Shown piece after piece: positions 1 through 11,856 of a DNA stretch of 64,000 nt (positions within the stretch are counted from its first letter, which is position 1; the number at the start of each line of letters is the position of its first letter). The notes under the pieces are model-generated. The model was not told the origin of the DNA. It saw only the letters and a program-made list of their open reading frames with translations, and did no database searches. The position numbers were made by a program, and so were the translations under genes. The stretch is taken from assembly GCA_000711775.1 (NCBI GenBank), contig ARYC01000676.1:1-64000 (forward strand), in the 5' to 3' direction. This DNA is from Oxytricha trifallax (taxonomy: Eukaryota; Ciliophora; Spirotrichea; Sporadotrichida; Oxytrichidae).

Positions 1-1218
1 GGTATTAATGAAACTCCTTTACAAACTGAAGAAATAGAAGTATACTTTTGTGAGCTGTGTGAGAGAGATTTTGCTCATAAATCTATCAGGTTCAGGCATA
101 TGAAGGTCCATAAGGAAGCTAAGCCTACTGTATACTTAAAGCATGACAAAGTTGATGGAAAGTATGATTGCTTTGAGTGCCATAAGCAGTACTCTCATAC
201 AAGAGATTTAAAGAAGCATCTTTTAAAAGCCGACAAGAAAGAGATAGAAGTTGAAGATTAAGACACTCAACTGAAGTTGCTCAACAAAAGAAAAGCAAGA
301 TAACCTCTTTAAGCTGCTGAGCTTTAACAAGCAAGCGAATCAGAGTATGTGAGGATTGCACGAAACCTATTAGCATCAGAGGTCACTAAAATCATGATTA
401 AAATATAATACAAGAAAACTCTAGTACTTGCATAGATTGATTTAGATACTTCTCTCTAAAGCTACCTAATTCTAGAGGACTCCTATGACATGAAAGTTAT
501 TAAGGATCATCAGTATGCTTACAAGGTATATCCTTTCAACTATCTCCTTAGTGATGATAAATATTAATTGGAGTTTACTAGTGAGTATTAAGTACTCACT
601 CAGTCTAAGTTTAAAGAGTGCAAATACTTAATAAAGCTAGATGTTGTTCTCCTAGCCAAAGATCATGTAGCTTTCTGACTACCACTCTTTGAAATGACAC
701 TGAGAGATTTCATATCTGATCAAAGAAATCATAGATAGCTTGCGTTAATAGCAACCTAAGCTATACAAGGCTTCAAAGAGCTTCATAAGTTAGGCTTTGT
801 TCACAGAGATCTCAGCCTGAGAATATAATGTTGAACTTTCACCAGTGACAGTAACTATTATTGATTTCAACAGAGCCTTAAGAGTGAAGTGTAATTGGAA
901 CTCCAGGTTATTATCCAGAAAGAGAAGACTGGAGAGATGGAGACTTACAGTGGGATGTGTGGGCTTTAGCAGCATTAATAATAGAGTGTGATATGCCTCG
1001 AAACGATTACTTCTCTATAAGATGTGAGAAGGATGCAAGGCAAAGAATAAAGCAATTAATTGACAAAACAAGAGTGTCTCAATCAATGAAGCAAATGGCA
1101 GAAACAATAATAATAAAACAAACTCAAGATCAGACATATCAATAGAGCAGATAGAGTTGTGGTTAAGTAAGATAAACTTCAGACCTCTCCACATGATCGA
1201 AAAGTGCATTTTGAGTGA
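1..1218 (+). pseudogene. TBE 57-kDa-type zinc-finger/kinase protein, 3' part, decayed
   Basis: Read with TAA/TAG as Gln, the frame opens with two C2H2-like fingers: CELCERDF...H...H, and CFECHKQYSHTRDLKKH followed by ADKK where an intact sister copy has AHKK. A protein-kinase-like domain follows, with the AYKVYPFNYLL segment (candidate ATP-binding Lys), an HRDL catalytic-loop start and the late DWRDG segment. Compared with the copy at 34419-35864, an Arg codon has become TGA near 674, one base is lost right after HRD (near 812) and another is lost near 1190. The C-terminal end (…KCIL/HFE region, TGA about 1216) still lines up. The role of this protein in transposition is not known; zinc fingers suggest DNA binding. 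Confidence 0.8.
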
Positions 1219-1258
1219 TTAAATTAAATACATTTACTATAAATTTCACTTTAAAACC

Positions 1259-1331
1259 TATTAATAATCCCAACCCCTAACAAATTCCCTACAAATCAAA
1301 GCACTTATAAACCTCATTAAGTTTTTTGATT
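1259..1331. repeat. Right terminal inverted repeat of TBE-B
   Basis: About 73 bp matching the right end at 35900-35975 and, inverted, the left ends at 31941 and 61456. The outermost C4A4 unit is degraded. Confidence 0.75.
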
Positions 1332-1359
1332 CAGGTGCAAGTAGTATGAACCAATAGTG

Positions 1360-1848
1360 AAAACAATCAATTTTACAGAAATCGAACCTATCATCAAGCA
1401 GTTCCAAAGTAAGCTACTTATGATTAATTGGTATAGAACAACTCAAGGAAATCAGTCAATCTCTAAACTCCACCTCGCTATACAAAGAAATCAATGCATC
1501 AATATGCTAAAGACTTGTCTCCTATAAATCAAGCACTTTGAAAAAATTCAGGAATTTGAAGCTGTAGATTAGTACCAAGAAAATCACTCTGGTCTTTGAT
1601 GGATGAGCTGGCAGGATAAAAAAAAGGTTTCATGTCCGGCCCGCAAAGGGATTCATTTCAGGCCTCACGCCTTTGATTGATAGAGTGTCAAAACTAAAGT
1701 TGTAATCGACCTTAAAGAAATCAAGCAGTTCAATGATGGGTTAGAGGTAAAGAGAAGTGATCTAACTAACTCCAAGGAAGTTGTCGCTGTCAGTTTTAAG
1801 TGGTTCTAATGTTGATGAAAGTAAGTACAAAAGATTGAAAGTGGTTGT
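1360..1848 (+). pseudogene. Unrecognised ORF in the element Y region, decayed
   Basis: In the ciliate code this stretch reads as a coherent hydrophilic protein of about 160 codons. It begins near VKTINFTEIEPIIKQF, continues through the Met of MINWYRTTQGNQ, and ends at TGA near 1846. Two TGA codons interrupt it: one after NHSGL near 1600 and one after PHAFD near 1678. It lies directly outside the TBE end and on the same strand as the transposase fragment downstream, so it may be the front part of the same element. I do not recognise a family. Confidence 0.4.
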
Positions 1849-2045
1849 TGATGGAAGTTAGCTTAGGATAGTCTATTGTCAAATGAATAAATCGTTGTTT
1901 AAGTGAAACTATACTTTCAGTATCAGTATGAGATACTCTTGATCATGGTAACTCATAAAAGTGAGAGAGATGCAAGTCGTCCCATTAACATCCGTAATCA
2001 TGCAATAATTTCAACAACCATTCTTAAAGAAGATACCCTGAAGAT

Positions 2046-2215
2046 ACCTCAAGGTTGTATGGTTCCACCCCTCAGATTGCATGGTTCCTCAAAGGTTGTA
2101 TGGCTCCACCCTAAAGTTGTACGACTCCAGGTTGTACGGATCCCGGTTGTATGGATCCGGGTTGTATGACTCCAGGTTGAATGGTTCCACCTATAGGTTG
2201 TATGAATCCATTTAC
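2046..2215 (+). repeat. Minisatellite of AGGTTGTATGGxTCC units
   Basis: About nine imperfect units built on GGTTGTATGG(A/T)TCC, some with an added ACC, run head to tail. A standard-code frame crosses it, but only because the unit is nearly free of stops. It separates the two coding remnants of element Y. A block just before it (agataccctgaagatacct) also occurs in the foldback element at 13340-14344. Confidence 0.8.
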
Positions 2216-2310
2216 TGCAAATTAAGTGTTACTATACTTGATCAATCCTGTAATAAGTAGAATTCCATCTAACAACACAATTGAAAGTCCAACTCTAGTT
2301 ATTTAAGCTA

Positions 2311-3005
2311 ATCAACTTTTATTATTGATGACTTATCTCATATTCAGAAAAAATTTGAAGAATCCAAGGAGTATAACAAACCCCATTCATTGATCATAAA
2401 TGAATGGCAGATTGACTAACCTTACAAACCAATCTCTCAATATCAACAGGAGATGCTTTCCATTTTAGGTAGTTATGGTTAGAAAGCCAGGCAGTTGTCA
2501 ATTGCAAAGCAATTAGTGAAGAAACATTAATATTCTATGGGTTTGATAGCTGCAATCGCAGTTGACAGAGTGGTCTCCACTCAAATCATTGAAGGAGCTT
2601 TTGATTCAGTGCTGTTTGAAAACTTTATCTATCAGACGCTGAGAAGTATAAGAACTGACAAAGATCTATGCAATAAGAAGGTGGTGCTATTAATGGACAA
2701 TGCCATAATTCATAAGTATTCTGAGATGCTTGCGACTGCTCGTCGCTTCAAAGTCAACTTACTCTTCATGCAGAATACTCGCCCTGGCTCAACCCAATCG
2801 AATAGTTGTTTGCATACATCAAGAAGAACCTCAAGCAACAGAACATTAACAGTAAGTAAGCATACTCTCATAACAAACTTATAGAGTGCAGCTGGTTAAG
2901 CGCATCCAAGAAATAATAAAAAACATGAGTGAGGATGATGTTCGAGGACTCTGGGCATTCAGTATCAAGAAATGGATACATACTCTGAGGTATGGCTTTG
3001 TATGA
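2311..3005 (+). pseudogene. Tc1/mariner-type DDE transposase remnant (element Y)
   Basis: With TAA/TAG as Gln, the frame from about 2311 gives a DDE-superfamily core. VVLLMDNAIIHK carries the second catalytic Asp, and YSPWLNPIEQLFAYIK carries the Glu in the IS630/Tc1 pattern. The frame breaks by one base near 2772, between the two motifs. A GTAAGT...TAGAG stretch at 2852-2886 (35 nt) looks like a short ciliate intron: removing it joins the DDE part to a tail ending RYGFV at TGA 3003-3005. The first catalytic Asp is not clear. This is not a TBE transposase; the protein and its surroundings differ. Confidence 0.7.
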
Positions 3006-3429
3006 GATTCTACTCAAAAACCAGAATTGCTTCATACGCTCAAATTTCTATAAGCGCTTATACCTAATGCATTGTCATTATTACTGCCTATACTATTTCT
3101 ACAACTATTACTGCTGTTATTAATACTGTACTTAAAATCAATCTATAAATGCATGTGTATTACTCGAAATCGCAGTTTGCATAAGTCTGCTCAAACAAGT
3201 GTGAATTCTTGACGAGTGGCATCAAATTCTGTACAATCTAACGCTATATACCAAATTACTATACACTCAAGTTGAACACCAGAGGATTTGAACATCATAG
3301 GCTATAATTGAACAAAAATTGGTTTAAAATCAGATATTTCAAGAATTGAATGGGTTGGTGAGAGAGGAGATGCTCTGAGCATCATGCTACCCAGTTTGAT
3401 AGAAATCCAGCAAAAAACTAGCAAATTCG
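3006..3429. other. No gene recognised
   Basis: Moderately AT-rich sequence after the element Y transposase, with triplet-like ATT-ACTGCT runs near 3085-3125. No convincing frame in either code. Confidence 0.4.
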
Positions 3430-3870
3430 CAACTTCTGCTCGATTTTTTTGACCAGCTGAGATTTGCAGGTACTGCAGCAGCATTAAACTTTATGACCAC
3501 CAAATTTTTCACAAAATTGACCAGCAACAACGATTTTCAAGATTTTTTACCACTCTACTCCAAATTTGGCTTGGTCACCAAATATATGTGAAAAGTGACA
3601 CATAACACTAAATTCAGACTAAAAACTGCGATTTTTTGAGATTTTGACCACAACTCTGGTCATTTTGGTTTAAACCATGCACTCTGGTCACTTTTTGAAC
3701 AAATCTCAGCTTTGACCCCTCTTCTGGTCACTTGGGTAAAAATCATACACTTTTGCCACTTTTTTTACTACTCTGCTCAAATGAGAGAGACATACATACA
3801 AATTCAGAAATTTTGACCACTAATAGTAAAGTTGGTCATTTTGGTATAAAATACAGAATTTGGTCACTTT
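3430..3870. repeat. Array of TGGTCA / TGACCA motifs
   Basis: At least ten copies of TGGTCA or its complement occur in about 440 bp, usually embedded in TTTTGACCAC or CTGGTCACTTTTT. Both orientations alternate and spacing is irregular (about 25-75 bp). No reading frame explains them. They look like degenerate dispersed inverted units or a cluster of protein-binding sites. Confidence 0.6.
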
Positions 3871-4074
3871 AGAGATGTTACTTATAATGCATATCGATTT
3901 TGACACAAAAACCTAATAAAATTTGCTAATTCAGTAGAAAATATAGCAAAGTGGCTACTTTTCGCATTTAAGACAAATAGCATAGTAAATCAGCAGTAAT
4001 TATTTATTAAATTAATTTTACATTTTTATTTTTGCATTTCCCCGATTCAATTGTATTTTATCAATAGTAGATTC

Positions 4075-4330
4075 CTTGGAGAGCAGTCTAACAAGAGATG
4101 AAGTTATACTGGTGACATTTCCCTCTCTCAAACGTCCAAGTCAAGACCCCTTCCCTGAGCTGGCAGGGCAGGTATCTCCAAAAGTACTAATTTGGTGAGG
4201 TCGTGATGGATCAGGTTTGAAAGATGAGCTCCAAAAACATTGATCAATAGCTTTCTACACCTGGTGAGTTGCCTTAAGCTCTGTGTGGATGATAGAAGAT
4301 TGACCTCGATTTGTGATATTGACATGTCTT
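4075..4330 (-). pseudogene. Repeated coding-like segment Z, copy 1
   Basis: On the minus strand one frame reads SFKPDPSRPHQIST. The segment at 61340-61455 on the plus strand gives SFKPDTSRPHQITT at the matching place, and the DNA is similar over about 110 bases (both contain catcacgacctcacca). The two copies are about 57 kb apart and inverted relative to each other; the second is cut by a TBE. The similarity suggests an unknown element or gene family; no domain is recognised. Confidence 0.45.
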
Positions 4331-7300
4331 TAATATTGAATGTTTACTTTTTCAAGAATTATCTAATTCTTATATACAACTCATTCGATAAATACATTTA
4401 TTTTAATCATATTTCTTATTATTAATTAATTATCATATTTTTATAATTGTTGCTATCTAAGTAATTTAGTTGGAAAAATTATGATTTTTTTTTGATTTTT
4501 TATTGATTTTTTAAATCATCTTGCTCAATTTAAACTTATTAGGTGTTTATTATTTTAGATTTAGTAATTTTTTAAATTGTAGTTTAATTTGTTAATTTTT
4601 ATTTTATTTTTTTTTTAAGTTTTCTTGCTTGTGTTTTCGTAGATGCTATCTTTATATTCTTATTTTTATAAAATGTATTATTTGATTTCAATGCACCCAT
4701 ATTACACTTATCATCGCATTCAAAATATGGCATTTAAGAATTTAAATCCAATTAAATTTGTTTTTCTCTCTTCAGTTGAGTATTTCAAATGTACAAAAAT
4801 CTTTATTGGATATCTTCTTTGAATAAATGGAAATTTTCCTCATTAATAGAGATGTTGCTTTTTATATTGCCGCAGCCATTTCTAGCAGAGTTTCATGTAC
4901 TGCTTTTATTGTCTGTCGCTATCTTTTTATTTTTGATTTAAATGATTGCATGATATTATAATAAATTACAAATGACAATACAATGAAATCAATGAAAATT
5001 TAAAAGACATTATAAGAGTCAGAACATTTTAAAATATGGCTACCAAATACTAGAGCTGATTAAATTGACAACAATAGCTAAAGCTCTTTCCACACAATCG
5101 AATTAAGAGAATGAAATGACTCACTCATTATAAAAGCAGAGGCAGATAAAAGATGCTCTGATAACTCTAAATGATTTTATTTTCACATTCTAGAAATTAA
5201 GATTATGGAATGCATTTCAATTTTATAATTTGAGTAAAAACTCCATATTTCTACTGAATCACACAACTATCAATATGTTTCTATAATACTATCCACTGAG
5301 GGCACGTTTTTAGAGGTAGGTTTAATAGTTCCAACTCCCTTATATCAAGAATCATTGTAGTGCGCAAGTATTGTTGTAATAAGAATAACCCCTAAAATTC
5401 ATAAGAATTACACTCTTACTGGTATTCTCTAATAGAAATCCTTAAGACTTGAAAAGAATTGTTTTTTAAAAATCAAAAAAAAATGATTTACTTAAATTCT
5501 AAACAATTTGTCGAATAATACCACATTCAAGCTCAATATCTCTTAAAGTGGCAGTAAATTACACTGTTATCAAGAATAAAACAATTAATCAAGAGTACTT
5601 TTAAGTTAAGATCATAATTTTCTGGATCGGATAAAATTTTGTTGCTCTAAGTGATTGACTGCCTAGGAAATAACAAGTCAATGAAGAGCATGATGATGTT
5701 TTGAATTATTCTTAAAAAAAGACATAGTTTGGCATGCATGAGTGAAGCTACGTGTGTATTACACTTTAGGTACTTAACACAAATAAAAAATAAGTAATTA
5801 GATGTAAACAAAAGAAACTCATTAAAAATGCTGAACTTATAGTTGAACTCATAGGTGATACTTCATTATTCCAGTGCTATACCTGGCCTATTTTAAGACA
5901 TAGATTACTGCACATGTAGAACAACATCAATAGGTGAAGCCGGACATTGTAAAAGAAGGACACATAATAAGCTGAGTGATTTAAAATACTATGCTTATAA
6001 TCAAAGAAAAACTTTACGGCTTCGTATTTAAGTTGTTCTTGTAGAATAAAAACACCTTACACTATGACATATGCAATAGTCTTTAAAGGCGCTATGATTA
6101 GGAATATATATTACTAAATCCAATATGAAGAAGGAAAATTGCCAAATAAAGTTCTGCAGAAGCTTGAATCATCTTTCTATAAGTAACTAAAATATTGAAT
6201 AAACTATTTTCCTCCTACATTTCTCTTTTTTTAAAAAATATATTTATTTATTTTTTCGTTCTTTTGCTGTCAAAAGAAAATTTAATATATAGTATATCAC
6301 TAATTTCAATTCTATTATAAGCTTAATTATGATATTTTAATTTTAAATTGATTTTGCTAAGCATCCTAAAGTAATATATTGGAAAATATAAAATTTGAAT
6401 ACTATGACAATAATACATTTTTTCACAAGTTAGCTTATTAATTATGCTAAATTTGAGGCAAATTTTTACAATAAAATATATAAAAATATGAAGAGTTACA
6501 TCTAGCTGTAATAATGTCGTGTTAATAATTAATTTTATCATCAAAGATTGAATTTAATATCCTAATTTAAATAAGACAATTCTTTGTTGGATGTTGGCGT
6601 AGATCAATCTTAACAAATAATTTCATCTAAAGTCATAATATATATCATTACAACTAATTTACAGTAGATTTATGCATTCCTGAATAATACCAATTTTGCC
6701 CATCTCGCATACTTTTTTAAAAATTTATGATAGATTATTAGAATTGCTATAAACATTATCCAAGCGTTGGCATTTTATCATTTAAGTGTTCCTCAAATTC
6801 AAAGCAAACATATATTCAATGATTAGTTTCTTAATTTAGATCTATTTTTGATATTTCATCCTTGTTAAAGTGTAAATATTGATATTTCTTTTATTATGGA
6901 AATTTCAAAACATCATTTCAATAATTAAAATATACACAATGTAATAATGTGATCAATGGTATTTTGATATATCTTAAAAATATAAAACTATATTATTTCA
7001 AGTTTATGTAGGATTATAGGAACATGAATATTTTAATATTATCTTTCAAGTCTAGATAGCTAAAAGACTACAAATTTTACATAATTATAGAATATGAATG
7101 TCTCCCTCATCAATTAAGCCTCCTCTTGCATTTATGTAATTATCTTTAAATAAACTATTAGCTTTAGTTTACGAATGAATATGCCAATTAATATTAATTT
7201 ATTTCACAAATTATAAATAAAACATCAATTAATATGTTAAAACCTTAATTAAACTAATACATTGATTAAATATCTATACTTTTACTCTTATTTAACTATA

Positions 7301-10300
7301 TAATTCTTCAATTACTGCAAGAAACAGTGCTTCTACAGAGTAACTGTTCAAAAACTTGATGATAACTCGGAGACATCATTCACTTTTAGTGATGACAACA
7401 GATCATTGGCTTTCAAGAGTTTATCCATGACTTTTATTTAGTTTGCTTACTTGCTTTTCTTTGAAAAACACCGTATTAAAGAGGTAAATTATAACTATTT
7501 CTATTGATTACAAAGCAGATATATCTGATGGAATAATTATATAAAGATGAAACGACTGGTTGATGTCTTTATATAAAAAGATAGAAGTAACTATATCTAA
7601 TTGATTTGGCAAAGAGAATGGATTATTACTCACTGATAAAGCTTTAATTGTTTAGTCAAGAGTAGAATCATATTATATTACTAGTAATATTAATAAATTT
7701 CTTTAATATCTTTAATAAAGTTTTTCAATAGCTTGAACAATTGTTATTAATCAAATAGATATAAGGGAGTTAGTTAAAATCCAAACTACTTAAATAAATT
7801 CCTTACGTTTAATGCTCGTATTACCAAGACTTTGCACTGCAGTGGCATTCATCAACAGTAACTGCTGCATTATTGCTCTTTTAATGCTAATTTCAGCCTT
7901 TATTCAATTTATATTCGTGGCTTTTGTGCATATTATGTAAAGTTCCAGCTTAACTTAACAACTTTGTGAAGAAACAGCTTTATATTATATAACATTTATT
8001 TATTGAATGGAAATGATTATATTTATAAATCATTATTATAATTTAATTCAATACACTAAGACCTTGATTTATATTATAACTTAAAGAGCAGTCTTATAAG
8101 CTTTTGCCTACAGCTACAATTGCTGATCACATGCCAAGTCTTGTATTCATATTCAAATTACTCTAATTATTTATATTAATACAATAACAGCATCATTCAA
8201 TTTGATTAAATACAGATAAACTTGTCTCTTAAGATGAAGTAAACGAGTAAAGCAACACTCTGATGTATCTTTATTGCATGGCCTAACGCTTTTCACAAGT
8301 AATAGGGAAAATATTCTTGTTTCTGTCTACTCATCTGACTCAAAGCAGTGCTTACATATCCATTTTAAATGCATTTCAAAGTGTCTTCAAACAGAGAACA
8401 CTTTAATTAAATATAATAAATATTTACCGCTTTCTAGTTAAAGTCAAGTTTCAACTGGTTGCATCCACATTCCTCAATAACCATCCAAACAAATATCTAC
8501 ATACTCGCTAGGTATCTACACAGGTGTAGTTGTGATCTGCAGATATGACCAGCTTATCTTAGTTAAGTTATTAAATTTGTTATTATCCTTCCATTTTAAT
8601 AAAAAAACAAAAATTTAAATATATAAATAATAGTGATAAATGTAAGAATAAATTAATTATGAAGTTAAGTGTAGAAAAGCTTCAAAATTGACTGGAGAAA
8701 TGCTTGCATTTAAAGAGTGTAGCAATGTGGCTGTGATAGGGAGGATATTACAGATGGAGAATTGAATCAACTTACTCAAGGTGTATGCAAGCAATTACTT
8801 ATCATCATTATTTAATTTAATTTAAAATATTGATTTTATCGTTTATAATTTTTAATTCTAATACATAAGGAAAATGCAATAGAAAACAGAATAAATAGCT
8901 GTATTAATTCAAGTAAATGTTACAATTTCAAGATGTTTTTTTAGTTCAGAATTCTTTGAAATGGTATTGAAACTATAATAATATTTCTAATTACATTTAA
9001 TCTGAGACATTCAATTCATATCCTATATTTATTTAAATATAATCTTTATATCAATTATAATATATAAAATTTAGTTTAGTCATTAAGGCTATTTAAAAGC
9101 ATTTTCAAGTGTTATTAAATCAAATATTTTTAAATTATTCTGCTTTGTCTTGCATAAAAAGAAAGGCAAATATTAATTTTAAATACAGTTTAATGTGATT
9201 CATATTAAACGACTATTACAACTTAAATTCCATAACTTATTAAGCAATTTTGAAAAAGTTACACTCTATATTTGTATAATCTTTATTTTGATGTATTAAA
9301 TGCTTATTATTCAATTCATAGTTATCCTGTAAGATGAAGAGCCAACACTTCACAGAGGCATGCTTTTTGTTTAAATTTAGTGTATTGATTGAATGTTACA
9401 TTTAATAAGTTTAATTTACACTAATTCGAAGTGAAATTCATGCAATTTTAACAATTGATTTATATAGAAGTCATTTACAAAATCAATGTTTTAACAATAG
9501 TTAAAAATTATAAAGAGTTCTAATCACATCATATTAGCCTAATTGTGATTATACAAGGTTTGTCAATTAGAATGAATATCAAATAAATATCTCAAATATA
9601 TTTCCTTTCTTTTAATTTATTCAAGCATGAAGAATAAAATTTGATTGATCTAACACTTTGTTAGTAAAAGTATCTTTTGCATTTCTAAAAGTCAATATAG
9701 GTGATGAACTTAATAAAGATATTGTATTTCTTATTGTTAAAGCTTCATCTAGTACTGTGTACATTATAGTTAATAGTGCAAATTAAATATCATTAGTCAC
9801 GATTTATAGTGGAACATAACCACTGATTTTCTAATGTCGCTTTGTTATATATATTATATAAGTCTCGAAAGATTATAACCGAAAAAAATCCTAAATAAAA
9901 GAGTATAATTAATTGAGATAAGAAGATTGCAGAAATATAAATAAAATTTTAAATAAAGTGATATATAAGTTAAAGCATTATATTTTGATCATTAATAATC
10001 ATAAATTTAATCTAAAATATTTTAATAATTAAAAAGTTGTTTGCTTTTCATGTGCTTACCTCTTTAGTATTGAATGTTGATCTAAAATTCTTCAATTTAT
10101 AACTATGATTGTTTCTTAAATCATCCTAATTTTATAAAACTCACTTTTCTTTCTATATCTTTGTTGATTCTCGAAAATATTATTAATTTTTCTGCTTTTA
10201 AATAGATGAATTCGCTTAGGTATTTTTTTTTAATTTTTATGCTTTTCTTTTGTATTATGTAAGAATTCTCCAACAAAGATTAGTAAATCTTGATATATCT

Positions 10301-10690
10301 GTATTTTTTATTCTATGTATATTTAAAAGAGATATAAGAGAGTAAAACTATAATATTAGACTCGTGATAAGAACTATACATATAGAGAACTTAAGACTAT
10401 ATAATATGGGTTTGATTCCCATTATAATCATGTTTTTTATAAAATAAAAAAAATTAGCAAGTAAAAATGGAAAATTAGTATTTAAAAGTTTATTTATATT
10501 TCTGCAATCATCTTATCACAATTGAATATACACTTTTATTATTTTTATTTTTAAATGTATTGCTTGTTCAACATTAAAACACCAATTCTCTAACAATAAT
10601 GTTGCCTCGTAAATATTTATTAATGTTACTAGTTGAAATATCCTGGGACTAATTGTAACTTCAACAAAGCGATAGGAACATATGCATCTG
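4331..10690. other. AT-rich stretch without a recognisable gene
   Basis: About 6.4 kb of very AT-rich DNA typical of intergenic or internally eliminated germline sequence. The only stretch that stands out is 5870-6085 (+). It stays open in the ciliate code for about 70 codons and has a Cys-containing segment DYCTCRTTSIGEAGHC; it could be a small macronucleus-destined piece. A B-box-like GGGTTTGATTCCC followed by a T-run lies near 10410-10440, without a cloverleaf. Confidence 0.4.
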
Positions 10691-10694
10691 ATGA

Positions 10695-10827
10695 AAAGGT
10701 TATCAAAAAAATTATAGATATCTATAAAAAACAATTGAATTACTTACCAAACATAGTGATACTTTAAAATTGAAGAAGGAGAACTAATTTATCTTAGCAA
10801 AAGTCAAGAAGGTCTAAACCCATAGAT
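10695..10827 (+). pseudogene. Hypothetical coding region, part left of element X1
   Basis: After two TGA codons near 10690 a ciliate-code frame opens (KGYQKNYRYLQKTIELLTKH, then LKLKKENQFILAKVKKVQTH). It reaches the AT at 10826-10827, where element X1 begins. Removing X1 and one copy of the AT continues the same frame into SSSISILINYHLSKEVEQV on the far side (from 14748). Such continuity is unlikely by chance and shows that X1 landed inside a frame. The lysine-rich segment before the insertion faintly resembles histidine-kinase dimerisation regions, but I cannot assign it. Confidence 0.5.
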
Positions 10828-10860
10828 AAAACCCCAAGAGTAAAATTTGATCGAATTTTA
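10828..10860. repeat. Left terminal inverted repeat of X1
   Basis: AAAACCCCAAGAGTAAAATT and the next dozen bases recur at the left end of X2 (52797) and inverted at 14713-14747 and 59664-59696. Confidence 0.75.
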
Positions 10861-10900
10861 AGAATGAACAATTAATCAACAAAGAATATATTACTTGTGT

Positions 10901-11485
10901 TTATAAATTTAAGTTAAGAGCAATGTGGTTGTCGATTTGGTAATTCTTGAGAGAGTCGACCAAAGTTCTAGTCTCTTGGTTATATTGATGAAAAATTTGG
11001 CTCTGCTTAGGCTGCTCTTTCTCTTCGTCACTCATGCTGTCATCTTCCTTCTGTCTCTTGCATTCCTCCTCCTGCTGGTGACCCGCCAACTCATGAGAGT
11101 TTCTATTCACACCAACCTTCTTAGAATCTAGCAAACTGCTGTCATAATCATCCATATCCCTTGAATTAGATGTATCGTACCTGTCTCGATCTGAGCGTGC
11201 TCCCGTGTAGATGTTCCAGTAGGGGTGGTCATGGAGCCCTGGCTTCTTCTTAATGGCAAAAGACTCAACTCTGGCTCGATCACATGCATACATCAGCTTC
11301 GAGTGCTCCACCCACACTGCCTTTCCTCGAGGATCGTTTTCATACATGACCTTGGCGTGAATGGCGTTCCTAATCACCTTTACTTCTAGGATGTCTCTCA
11401 CTTTGGAGGCCTCTCCCTTGCCAAGTGGTGCTTGCTGCTGGATCTGTTGTTGTGGACCCTTGCTTTGATCTGAGCTTGACTCCAT
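10901..11485 (-). CDS. Hypothetical X1 cargo protein, 194 codons
   Basis: The start is chosen at the ATG giving MESSSDQSKGPQQQ. That ATG sits where X1 and X2 stop being similar: the upstream AGAAATGGAG is shared with X2, the bodies are not. The product is hydrophilic, with an N-terminal Gln-rich run, a basic middle (AIKKKPGLHDHPYWNIYTG) and an acidic Gln-rich end (KEDDSMSDEEKEQPKQSQ). All of its roughly 16 Gln codons are CAA/CAG, unlike the TBE genes. It ends at a TAA about 70 bp inside the element, where the X2 ORF ends with TGA. If TAA is read as Gln, the frame runs out through the element end. Function unknown. Confidence 0.6.
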   Translation of the reverse strand: MESSSDQSKGPQQQIQQQAPLGKGEASKVRDILEVKVIRNAIHAKVMYENDPRGKAVWVEHSKLMYACDRARVESFAIKKKPGLHDHPYWNIYTGARSDRDRYDTSNSRDMDDYDSSLLDSKKVGVNRNSHELAGHQQEEECKRQKEDDSMSDEEKEQPKQSQIFHQYNQETRTLVDSLKNYQIDNHIALNLNL

Positions 11486-11637
11486 TTCTAATATCAAAGT
11501 TTTATATTTAAAATTAATTATAATTTTAATAGGGTGTATTAGATTTTAAATATTGGGAATTAAACTTTAATTGGTCTATTAAATATTTTAGTATTAAAAG
11601 TTTGCCTAACTTACCAAATCAGTGTTGCAGATGAATT

Positions 11638-11856
11638 CTAGGGTAAAAACGCAAATGGGGACCAGCAAAGATAGTCATTCGAGAGCCCTTGAAAAGACGC
11701 ATCGTCCTCTAATCTACGACACAGACAATTGTTTCCCAGGCTGAGATAAACTTCGAATACGAATGGTGGGGTTTTGGCCCTTTTAGTAGAGTAGGGGTGA
11801 TTCGTGATTTCGCAGATTGGGTGGCCAAAACCATTATCGATTACAGTATCAGACAT
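11638..11856 (-). CDS. Small ORF overlapping the X transposase stop
   Basis: ATGTCTGA overlaps the transposase stop (GAT GTC TGA), and the ATG opens a 72-codon frame starting MSDTVIDNGFGHPI. The same frame is present in X2 (57.73-57.95 kb) with few amino-acid changes and one TGA at a Cys codon. In the ciliate code it can extend past the TAG at its end for about 30 more codons. It may be a real small gene, a downstream exon, or conserved 3' UTR. No family recognised. Confidence 0.35.
   Translation of the reverse strand: MSDTVIDNGFGHPICEITNHPYSTKRAKTPPFVFEVYLSLGNNCLCRRLEDDASFQGLSNDYLCWSPFAFLP

Larger units (their letters stand above)
1..1331 (+). mobile_element. TBE transposon, subfamily B, right part only
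   Basis: The left part lies outside the window. What remains is the 57-kDa-type gene followed by a right terminal inverted repeat at about 1259-1331. The repeat matches the right end of the TBE at 31941-35975 almost base for base, but its last bases have drifted from the telomere-like GGGGTTTTG to a T-run. An ATT, the usual TBE target triplet, follows at about 1330. Subfamily B is defined here by an end that continues TTAATGAGGTTTATAAG after the C4A4 repeats. Confidence 0.85.

Noticed and set aside
10371-10440. tRNA-like element (GGGTTTGATTCCC, T-run)
   Set aside because: A T-arm can be drawn, but the D and anticodon arms do not form.
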